Of a stretch of DNA of 38,576 nucleotides, positions 29,839 through 36,652 are shown one piece after another. Positions within the stretch are counted from its first letter, which is position 1. Each line of letters opens with the position of its first letter. The DNA lies in the IMG/VR virus record IMGVR_UViG_3300021960_000201, positions 1 through 38,576 of that record; one strand, given 5' to 3'. A program made the translations under genes and the position numbers. The DNA comes from a virus. The notes under the pieces were generated by a model. That model did not search any database. It was not told where the DNA came from and worked only from the letters and a program-made list of their open reading frames with translations.

Positions 29839-30399
29839 ATGGCAAGAAAAGACACAGGCGTCGTGAACATTCACGGCAAGGAATACAAGACGGTAGCCCT
29901 TCGGGTTGCCGAGTTTCGCAACGAGTACACCATCAAGGATGGTTGGGGCATCGTGACATCGCTTGTCCACCATGACGAGGACACGGTTATTATGAGAGCC
30001 GAGGTGGTCAACCCATCAGGCATGGTGGTCGGGACTGGTTACGCAGAGGAAAAGCGGTCAGCCAGTCAGATCAACCGCACCTCAGCCATGGAAGTATCGG
30101 AGACTAGCAGCATCGGACGCGCACTCGCAGCCGTGGGGCTTGCCGGGACCGAGTACGCTTCTGCCGATGAGGTAGCCAATGCTATACAGCAGCAGTCCTC
30201 TAGCCCCAAGCAATCGGGAGGCGGCTACACGTCCGGTGCTAGCGAGAAGCAGGTAGGCTTTGCCAAATCCCTGCTCAAGAACCCCAAGCTGTCAGCCGAG
30301 CAACGCCGTGACGGCATGGCGTATCTCGATGGGGATCGCACTGGCAAAGAGGTTAGTGCTTTCATCGACCGGCTCAAAGCCCTGATAGGTGATGAGTGA
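29839..30399 (+). CDS. Putative Rad52/ERF-like single-strand annealing protein
   Basis: A 186-residue protein. Residues 1-115 show the beta-rich start and the final motif TSAMEVSETSSIGRALAAVG, then EYASADEVANAI. This Glu-Thr-Ser then GRALA arrangement resembles Rad52/ERF-type annealing proteins. A Ser/Gly-rich linker follows, then a C-terminal helical region (EKQVGFAKSLLKNPKLSAEQ) of a kind seen in phage recombinases and ssDNA-binding proteins. The role would be annealing or recombination during phage replication. The family call is by resemblance. It has the H3 hairpin leader and is followed by a coupled gene. Confidence 0.65.
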   Translation: MARKDTGVVNIHGKEYKTVALRVAEFRNEYTIKDGWGIVTSLVHHDEDTVIMRAEVVNPSGMVVGTGYAEEKRSASQINRTSAMEVSETSSIGRALAAVGLAGTEYASADEVANAIQQQSSSPKQSGGGYTSGASEKQVGFAKSLLKNPKLSAEQRRDGMAYLDGDRTGKEVSAFIDRLKALIGDE

Positions 30400-30854
30400 T
30401 GGCAAACGCATGGAGATCACAAAGAACAGTCGGCATTGCAGAAGCCCTAAAGAGCTTTCGGGCTAAGGCATGCAAGCTGGCAACGGGAAAGAACCTAGCT
30501 GAGTGGGAGCAGTTGTTTGCCAAGCGCAGAACGGTAGGCATACAGCGCAACCATCTCAACTCTGACAGGATCTTCTACCCATGGAGCAATGCCGACAAGA
30601 GGTTCGATACCTACTACGGTTTGCCCAAAAGCGCTTGGGAGCTGGTCGTGATGAAGGTGGATCCATTGCACGATCTGCCCGAGCACTTTCAGGAGGCTGT
30701 CGACATGGATTCGATGCCCCTGATTATAGCTAGAAAGGATCACATGCGCGACATCCACACACACCTGTACGGTAAGTCCAAGTATCACGAATACGAGATG
30801 CCCAAGTGGCTACTGGTCAAGCGCATTAGAAAGCAGTACCTGCAAACCATATAA
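30399..30854 (+). CDS. Hypothetical early protein
   Basis: A 151-residue basic protein. The ATG at 30399 overlaps the previous TGA by one base; a GTG three bases earlier is possible. Features are MANAWRSQRTVGIAEALKSF, a Lys/Arg-rich helix (CKLATGKNLAEWEQLFAKRR), and KWLLVKRIRKQYLQTI at the end. No conserved domain is recognised. Coupling to the annealing-protein candidate suggests a role with it. Confidence 0.6.
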   Translation: MANAWRSQRTVGIAEALKSFRAKACKLATGKNLAEWEQLFAKRRTVGIQRNHLNSDRIFYPWSNADKRFDTYYGLPKSAWELVVMKVDPLHDLPEHFQEAVDMDSMPLIIARKDHMRDIHTHLYGKSKYHEYEMPKWLLVKRIRKQYLQTI

Positions 30855-30863
30855 CACACACCC

Positions 30864-31094
30864 ATGACACACATTGCAAAAACCATGACCCTCAGAGACG
30901 GCGAGATCAAAACAACAGTCCGCGCCATCAACCATGCACACAGTGCTATCCACAAGGTAGTATCGAAGTATGCTGGCGACATTGACGACGAGACATCCTC
31001 CGAGTGCATGATCGCGCTGGCAGAGCTGGAGGCAATAATCCAGCACGTGTTTGGCTCCCTGTCAACATCGAAGACAAAGGAGGTTTCTAAGTGA
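30864..31094 (+). CDS. Small helical hypothetical protein
   Basis: A 76-residue protein (MTHIAKTMTLRDGEIKTTVR). Predicted to be two helices (AINHAHSAIHKVVSKYAGDI and ECMIALAELEAIIQHVFGSL). No family is recognised. It has a CA-rich leader (AACACACACCC before the ATG). Its TGA overlaps the GTG start of the DnaA-domain gene, so it may regulate or associate with that protein. Confidence 0.6.
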   Translation: MTHIAKTMTLRDGEIKTTVRAINHAHSAIHKVVSKYAGDIDDETSSECMIALAELEAIIQHVFGSLSTSKTKEVSK

Positions 31095-31516
31095 TTACCA
31101 ATCAAATGATAGACGAAGCCATCGGCGCTGGCAAAAACATACCGACCCCGGAAGAGGTCAAGTTTGTTGTCGCCGGTGTATGCGGAATACCGCAGGATGA
31201 GATCGTGGGCAAGAGGAGGTTTCAGGCAGTCGTCACGGCTAGGCACATCGCCATGTGGATATGTGTCTGCCTGAGGCACTTGTCCCTAGCTGATATTGGC
31301 AAGAGCTTCGGTGGAAGAGACCACACGACAGTCATACATGCCGCTAGAACCATTGATGGATACCTGAGCATAGCGCTTATGCCTAGCGCAAGTGGAGCTC
31401 ACCACGAAAGGGAGGTGCTCAAGAATATCAAGGCGTCAGTAGACATTCTGAAAAGCCGTGGATACGACATGATAGACGCGGCAGATCTCATCAACGCAAG
31501 ACTGAACCGTGGCTAA
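31091..31516 (+). CDS. Stand-alone DnaA domain IV protein
   Basis: A 141-residue protein with a GTG start overlapping the previous stop. Residues 15-90 match the DNA-binding domain IV of bacterial DnaA: KNIPTPEEVKFVVAGVCGIP, then EIVGKRRFQAVVTARHIAMW, LSLADIGKSFGGRDHTTVIH. The last includes the DnaA signature helix GGRDHTTV (74-81) that reads the TTATNCACA box. The AAA+ ATPase and oligomerisation domains are absent. It should bind DnaA boxes, such as those at 21381-21679, and could help recruit or block host DnaA. A short C-terminal helix follows. Confidence 0.94.
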   Translation: MITNQMIDEAIGAGKNIPTPEEVKFVVAGVCGIPQDEIVGKRRFQAVVTARHIAMWICVCLRHLSLADIGKSFGGRDHTTVIHAARTIDGYLSIALMPSASGAHHEREVLKNIKASVDILKSRGYDMIDAADLINARLNRG

Positions 31517-31931
31517 GCGACAAGACCTAGAGCATCACGAGCAGGTCATCCTGTTTAAATGGCTAGAGCAGTGTGCCGGTGCACACATGCTATGGAACAA
31601 CATCTTTGCCATACCCAACGGTGGGCACAGGCATGTATCCGTAGCAACGAAGCTGAAGGCAGAGGGTGTCCGGAGAGGCGTGCCGGACATCTTCTGCGCG
31701 GCTCCGACCGAGCGACACGCTGGACTGTTTATCGAGATGAAGATCAAGCCCAACCGACCGAGCAAGAATCAGAAGGAGTGGCTTGCTAGACTCGAAGATG
31801 CTGGGTACAGGACCGAGGTGTGTTACTCATTCGAAGAGGCGCACTCCGTGATAACGTCGCACATGCGACAGGCAATAGAACACTACGACAAAGCACACCA
31901 AGACAATGGAAAAGACACAGAACCTGTTTGA
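31509..31931 (+). CDS. VRR-NUC nuclease
   Basis: A 140-residue protein with a GTG start overlapping the previous gene by eight bases. The VRR-NUC fold is clear: HHEQVILFKWLEQ, then FAIPNGGHRH, LKAEGVRRGVPDIFCAAP (catalytic Asp in GVPD), LFIEMKIK (Glu and Lys) and SKNQKEWL (Gln). In phages these enzymes act on branched or structure-containing DNA, for instance in junction resolution. It is expressed with the DnaA-like and Gp157-like proteins, forming a DNA replication and recombination set. Its end overlaps the next gene. Confidence 0.93.
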   Translation: MAKRQDLEHHEQVILFKWLEQCAGAHMLWNNIFAIPNGGHRHVSVATKLKAEGVRRGVPDIFCAAPTERHAGLFIEMKIKPNRPSKNQKEWLARLEDAGYRTEVCYSFEEAHSVITSHMRQAIEHYDKAHQDNGKDTEPV

Positions 31932-32451
31932 CCTTACTGCCAACCAGCTGGACATCATGTACCAGCTCGAGGCCCTGCTGGAGGAGACGGCTGGCTATAT
32001 AGACGTGCGTGCTGATTTCCTGCTGGACGAGCTGAGCCAAGCCGAGGATGACCTGCTTGCCAAGATGGATGCCTACGCCATCGTGATAGCACAGATGGAG
32101 CTGGACGCAGAGGCCTACGAAGCCAAGGCGTCCTACCTACGGGGCAAGATGGAGACCATGAGGTCGAGGGCTGGTAGCAAGCGCCGGGTTGTCGACACCC
32201 TCAAGTCTAGAATCATCCAATCGATGAAGGCGCTTGGCATGCAGAAGGCAGAGACGCCCAACAAGGTTAGCATGTCCATAAGAAAAGCCAAGGCTCCGGT
32301 CATCATCGAGGACGAATCACTAGTCCCTGATGAGTTCAGCAGAATCACCCGAAAACCGGACAAAACAGCCATCGCTCAGGCTCTGCAAGATGGGCTACCA
32401 TGCGACTTTGCAAAACTTGGAGAGCCTCAGGAGTACGTAGTTTTGCGGTAG
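31906..32451 (+). CDS. Gp157-like protein
   Basis: A 181-residue protein, mostly coiled coil at the N-terminus (YQLEALLEETAGYIDVRADF and on to AKASYLRGKMETMRSRAGSK), then a beta part with VSMSIRKAKAPVIIEDE and SLVPDEFSRITRKPDKTAIA, ending DFAKLGEPQEYVVLR. This is the layout of the Siphovirus Gp157 family (PF05565). Members sit next to recombination genes; Gp157 was linked to phage resistance in Streptococcus thermophilus, and the biochemical role is not known. The spacer before its ATG reads ACCAAGACA, as in the CCGTAA-hairpin genes, though no such hairpin is seen here. Last gene of the early block. Confidence 0.85.
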   Translation: MEKTQNLFDLTANQLDIMYQLEALLEETAGYIDVRADFLLDELSQAEDDLLAKMDAYAIVIAQMELDAEAYEAKASYLRGKMETMRSRAGSKRRVVDTLKSRIIQSMKALGMQKAETPNKVSMSIRKAKAPVIIEDESLVPDEFSRITRKPDKTAIAQALQDGLPCDFAKLGEPQEYVVLR

Positions 32452-32459
32452 CACTACAA

Positions 32460-32497
32460 TTGCCAATTGCCAATTCCTTAGGGTTGGCAAATGGCAA
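32460..32497. terminator. Long hairpin between convergent early and phosphoesterase genes
   Basis: TTGCCAATTGCCAA (32460-32473) pairs with TTGGCAAATGGCAA (32484-32497), 13 of 14 positions, with a 10-base loop. No T-tract follows on either strand, so it may act as a factor-dependent terminator or RNA-stabilising structure at the end of two converging transcripts. Confidence 0.5.
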
Positions 32498-32512
32498 ATG
32501 CACCTTACCGCC

Positions 32513-33379
32513 TCAGAGCGTCTCCATCGTTTGGAAGACTACCTGCTGAGACGCCCTGTCCCATGTGAACCGGACCCACCAGCCACCGAGTGGCTTCGGT
32601 GGTGCTCCGCGTTCATAGTGGAATCCACCCGCCAAATTGTACTCCTGCTTGTATGTTGATGTACACAGGTGGATCTGCGGCTTGAGAACAACCTTCCCGT
32701 AGTCCGTTATTTTCTCGCGGACAATCTCCATGCGCCAGCGCTCGTGTATGTGACCAGTCACAACAATGTCAGCATCGCCGTATATCTCTGCGTTGCGCTG
32801 TGAGATAAGTGTTCCGCGAGTGACCCTTCCTCCTCCTCCATGCCCATGGTGATACCGAAGCCATAGCGACTTTCGGTTGCTGTTTGTTTCGTCGACGAAC
32901 CTGAGCTTGATGTATCCTCCGTATCCACCCACCTGCACATTGCTACCAGCCTCTTTGTTTAGGGTGTAGGCAAAGCGTGCTAGAATATCTGTTTGGTGGT
33001 GCTTGATAATAGACGTCTCGTGGTTGCCATGACCAATGACTGCCAGCTGGTGGGCATACGGCTTAAAGAAGTCTACCGCCGTGTTCGGCACATCGTCGAA
33101 ATACTCTTCCCCACGGTGGATAGAGCGCAGTGCATCCGATGACTTGCGCCGGTCATACTTTCCCTGCATCAGGCAGAAGAAGTCGCCGACATCTATGACG
33201 GGTGCGTTCCTCTCTTTTGCTAGATCAAGATGCCTCTTTTGTAGATCCCAGTCAGAGTGCCTGTTGTCCCAGTGGCGGTCTCCGGTTATCAGAAGCCACT
33301 GCTCCCATTCGGAATTGGTGTACGTGGCTTCAAATCTAATCTCGTGTGCGTCGGGTCCAAGCCTATCTACGGTCCACAT
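32513..33379 (-). CDS. Calcineurin-like metallophosphoesterase
   Basis: A 288-residue enzyme with all metal-binding motifs in order: GDRHWD (33-38), VGDFF (64-68), GHGNHE (116-121), HHGHG (177-181) and GHIH (209-212). Such enzymes hydrolyse phosphomono- or diesters with two metal ions. Phage members cleave nucleic acids, nucleotides or cyclic phosphates; the substrate here is unknown. It is the only minus-strand gene in this stretch and faces the early operon. Its promoter is not obvious, but the upstream 200 bases hold a DnaA-like box (33394-33402). Confidence 0.93.
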   Translation of the reverse strand: MWTVDRLGPDAHEIRFEATYTNSEWEQWLLITGDRHWDNRHSDWDLQKRHLDLAKERNAPVIDVGDFFCLMQGKYDRRKSSDALRSIHRGEEYFDDVPNTAVDFFKPYAHQLAVIGHGNHETSIIKHHQTDILARFAYTLNKEAGSNVQVGGYGGYIKLRFVDETNSNRKSLWLRYHHGHGGGGRVTRGTLISQRNAEIYGDADIVVTGHIHERWRMEIVREKITDYGKVVLKPQIHLCTSTYKQEYNLAGGFHYERGAPPKPLGGWWVRFTWDRASQQVVFQTMETL

Positions 33380-33551
33380 AATCTAATAGGTTTTTGTCCA
33401 CAATCGCTGTTGAGCAAACAGTGATAGGGAACATGTTTTTTGTGCTGCTGTAGGCTGCAATAGTGAGCTTTCCGTATGTGTGAGCTGGGTGAATCCTAGG
33501 ACCAGCAAGAGCTATGAGGCGGACTCACGATCCTCCAAGGTGAAAGAGAAA
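33380..33551. other. Intergenic spacer with DnaA-like box, no gene seen
   Basis: About 170 bases without an ORF. TTGTCCACA at 33394-33402 is one mismatch from a DnaA box. Short hairpins can form, such as GCTGG/CCAGC near 33473-33495, with GTGAG/CTCAC around them. No tRNA could be folded. It may hold the phosphoesterase promoter or a small RNA, but I cannot show it. Confidence 0.4.
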
Positions 33552-33595
33552 GGGGGGCGAGGTAGTGTGTGTCCTCGTCCCCCTTTTTTCTTTTA
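33552..33595. terminator. Strong bidirectional Rho-independent terminator
   Basis: An 11-bp GC-rich stem pairs GGGGGGCGAGG (33552-33562) with CCTCG-T-CCCCC (33573-33583), one wobble, around a 10-base loop. On the plus strand TTTTTTCTTTT follows directly. On the minus strand TTTCTCTTT follows. It closes the late transcript after the gene ending at 33593 and would also stop rightward early transcripts. Confidence 0.9.
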
Positions 33596-36500
33596 GTCCG
33601 GGAATGTCGCCATATACTCCGGTGGCGTTTCGATCTCTGTCTCAAAATCTAGAGACTGGAAGATTTCCTTGTTCTGCAGGTATATCCGCATGTAGCCAAG
33701 GTCTCTAGCGCGTATGTCGTCAGTGTCCTTCAGCAAGGATTGCGTGTCTACACCCTTGAAGTACCCATCCTCAACGGTTTGTGCCATCTTGGAGGATATG
33801 ATCTTGTCATCTATCATGTATTCCAAGGTCTGACCCACGTCCCCGTAGTCAAATAGATAGGATATTGCTAGCACGTCCTGATCCAGCTCCATCTGTGCCC
33901 GGAGGTACTCCCGGTTTGTCTCTTGGATTTTATTGACAATATCCTCCTCTTCTAACCCCGCCTCCTCTGTTAGGTATCTCTTCAGTTCTGAGGTGGCTGA
34001 GGCGCGGATATTCTGATACCTGTTGTACGCCCCCTTGCCAGCAAAAGACCGGTTGAGCTTGGAGATCCTGAATCCAAAGAGCGCGGTCATCTCCCTCGCA
34101 AACTGTGCCTCGTCGTCCTTCTTGTTGGCCTCCACCATTCTTCTGATCTGCTTAATAGTGGTGGGGAGGGTGCTAGAGAATATGTGGTCCAGCTGCTTCT
34201 CTACAATATCGGCAGCGCTGTCAACGTCTTCGTTGTAGAGAGTGCCACCGCGACCATCAGAGTTGTTAAAAGCCTCAAGAATGGCCGGGACAGCCACTTC
34301 CTTGGACACAAATGGGGATATAAGGCCATATATGCTCTCATACATTGCGCCAACGACGTCTCTGGCGTAGTCATCTGGCGTGTACTCCTTTGTATTCTGC
34401 TCCCAGTCTCTTCCGAACGCGGTTCTCTTGAGGTTTTTTAAAGCGTCGGCCTGAACGCTGTGGATGTTAAAGAAGCTGGTGTTTGTATATAGGATTTCGT
34501 CCCTGCTATTTGGGTTTCTGCCAAGCACCACAAGGTCTGAGTTCTTGTAGTAGTCAGGGCCAAGCCTGCGAAGGGCGCTGTTGTACTCCCACTCGTCCCA
34601 CATACGCTCCGGCGGCTCATCGCCTCCACCGGAACGACTTAGCGCTAAGTACCAAAGGACAGCCTTCGTCGTTTGCAGCGCTACGGCGTTTGTGGTCACA
34701 AGAAGTAACCCGCTAAGCCGAGCCGCCCCGCGCCTAATTCGCGCAGGATTATTTTGCGCCCTGCCCTCTGTTACCTCCTTGAATCCCTGCCTTGCTATCT
34801 CGATCCCATTTCTCATCGCCTCAAAGTTAAATGACGGGAAGGCTGCCTGAAACGGGTTAAGCACGCCCCACTTCCTTAAGCCGGGAGAAACCTCGGAATA
34901 CGTGGGTGTTGTTTTTCTGACTATAGGGGCGGCCTGATCCATGAGCCACTCAATGTCGCCAGCCCTGTCTGGGTATTGCTTGGCGAGGGACTGCATTTCA
35001 AGATCGGCTGACATGATCTTGAATATGTTGTCAGAACCTTGGTAGATAGACGAAGCCTTCTCGCCGGTTAACTTGGCGGCAGAGACAACTTGCCCGGCAA
35101 CACCTTTGCCATCAAGGCCAGAGGATGTTTCGTATAGCTTTCTGATCTCGCTCTCCTCAGTTACTGCTAGCAACCTGCCAAGGTCGCCAGCACGAGCGCT
35201 TTCATTCAGAACCCCCCTTTCTGCGAGACCAGTTAGAGCATTCTCTACCGTTGTTTCGATGCCTCCAAACACAATCACATCATCCGGCTTGGCTGTCAAC
35301 CAAAACTCCTTGTCAGACCCAATGGCATTTTTGAGCTTGCTTCTAGATTTGGTCAGATCCTTGAATCCAGCCTGAGCCGACACTCTGGTGGCTTTAGCAA
35401 ATCCCCTCGGCACATGCCCGTTTGACACGGGGAATAACACGGCGCTGAGCAAGTTTCTTATTTGAGTTGGGACCGACAGCACGAGCAAGCCAAACTTCAC
35501 AACAGCGTTTGACTTGAGGGCGATCTTGTGCAGCGCACCCATATCCTCATTTGCCCCGAAGTGATACCTAAGCATGTCATAGATTTCTGCATCTATGACG
35601 TACCCATCAAGCGGCGCAAATGCCGGGTTGTCATCTTTTGAAATCCTAACCCCTCCTTCCATTGACTCGGACAGCGCCCTTTCTGGAGACATGAGAACAT
35701 CCGGACCCAGCGTTTCCTTCATGGTCAAGAGCAAGTCTGTAACCAGAAGCAAATCAGACTGCTTGACAATGGTGTTTACCCATCTAGCTTCGGGCGAATC
35801 GTATTCTCCAAGAAGAAACCGCTCCCAGTCCTTCAGAGTTTTTCTTCTCTTGAGTATGCCGAGATCGCGCTTTAGCGCATTAGCCTTTTTGCTCTTAGGG
35901 TCTCCGCTATATACACCAAGGAAAGCATCTACTCTCTCGTTTACACTCTGCCCATAGGGGTCTATGGCCTTTTCCATTGCGGCCCTATGCTTCCTGAATA
36001 TGGCCTTCCATTTGGACCCCTTCTTCATTGGCATGGTTACAACCTGTACGCCATACTTCTCCTTGTACTCCTTTTCTGCCGCACGTCTAGCCTCGATTGT
36101 TACCAGCCTGCGCTTTTCCACAGATCGAAGCTGATTCATAGCGCTGACAACCTCGGTGTCGCCAGCGGCCTCTGCATCCTTTACGATCTGAGCCCAGTCA
36201 CTCTCTGCATGGGCACGGAACGCTCGCGTCAGGTATACGCCCGTATTTTCCTGAAATACAGCAACAAGTTTTTCGTCAATCTGCCCCTGCTCGATTAGTC
36301 TAATAGTCAGGCTGTCCACCATGCCGCGCAGATTCGTTGCCTGCTTTTGCACCGACTCAGGAAGATCAAGAAGTGCCTCCTGCTCCCCACCCAAAAACCT
36401 ATTTAGCGCGTCCCGTTGCTGCGGGGTCACTTTGTCATAGCCGCCGTTAGACTCTGCAAAGGACGCATCTAGCTTGGCCAGCGCCAGCTTGATGCGAACC

Positions 36501-36652
36501 ATATTGCTCATTTTCCGACCCCTCGCCATAACGGAAATAGCGTAGGCCTCCTTGGACCTGCGGGCAATTGACCCTCCGGGCAAAACGAAGTCCCACCCAA
36601 GTTTCTTTAGGCGCTGCCGCCACGTTTTTTTAGTGCTACACGTTGCTGGCAT
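33593..36652 (-). CDS. Large virion/ejection-type polyvalent protein
   Basis: A 1019-residue protein, mostly helical. The N-terminal region is basic (MPATCSTKKTWRQRLKKLGW); residues of about 320-470 look like a structured core (VVKFGLLVLSVPTQIRNLLS includes a hydrophobic helix). Residues of about 590-800 include KWGVLNPFQAAFPSFNFEAM and VTTNAVALQTTKAVLWYLAL, a pattern I associate with LPD-type polyvalent proteins and podoviral internal core proteins. A helical C-terminus follows. It is probably packaged in the capsid and ejected with DNA. Its ATG overlaps the upstream stop (TAATG), and a terminator follows it. Confidence 0.7.
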   Translation of the reverse strand: MPATCSTKKTWRQRLKKLGWDFVLPGGSIARRSKEAYAISVMARGRKMSNMVRIKLALAKLDASFAESNGGYDKVTPQQRDALNRFLGGEQEALLDLPESVQKQATNLRGMVDSLTIRLIEQGQIDEKLVAVFQENTGVYLTRAFRAHAESDWAQIVKDAEAAGDTEVVSAMNQLRSVEKRRLVTIEARRAAEKEYKEKYGVQVVTMPMKKGSKWKAIFRKHRAAMEKAIDPYGQSVNERVDAFLGVYSGDPKSKKANALKRDLGILKRRKTLKDWERFLLGEYDSPEARWVNTIVKQSDLLLVTDLLLTMKETLGPDVLMSPERALSESMEGGVRISKDDNPAFAPLDGYVIDAEIYDMLRYHFGANEDMGALHKIALKSNAVVKFGLLVLSVPTQIRNLLSAVLFPVSNGHVPRGFAKATRVSAQAGFKDLTKSRSKLKNAIGSDKEFWLTAKPDDVIVFGGIETTVENALTGLAERGVLNESARAGDLGRLLAVTEESEIRKLYETSSGLDGKGVAGQVVSAAKLTGEKASSIYQGSDNIFKIMSADLEMQSLAKQYPDRAGDIEWLMDQAAPIVRKTTPTYSEVSPGLRKWGVLNPFQAAFPSFNFEAMRNGIEIARQGFKEVTEGRAQNNPARIRRGAARLSGLLLVTTNAVALQTTKAVLWYLALSRSGGGDEPPERMWDEWEYNSALRRLGPDYYKNSDLVVLGRNPNSRDEILYTNTSFFNIHSVQADALKNLKRTAFGRDWEQNTKEYTPDDYARDVVGAMYESIYGLISPFVSKEVAVPAILEAFNNSDGRGGTLYNEDVDSAADIVEKQLDHIFSSTLPTTIKQIRRMVEANKKDDEAQFAREMTALFGFRISKLNRSFAGKGAYNRYQNIRASATSELKRYLTEEAGLEEEDIVNKIQETNREYLRAQMELDQDVLAISYLFDYGDVGQTLEYMIDDKIISSKMAQTVEDGYFKGVDTQSLLKDTDDIRARDLGYMRIYLQNKEIFQSLDFETEIETPPEYMATFPD

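Noticed and set aside
32327-32354. CTGATGA followed by GAAA, resembling a third hammerhead core
   Set aside because: It lies inside the Gp157-like coding frame and the intervening bases cannot form stem II; no stems I or III are present.
33440-33540. Possible tRNA in the spacer (GGTGAATCC-like T-arm)
   Set aside because: No 7-bp acceptor stem or anticodon arm could be folded on either strand.
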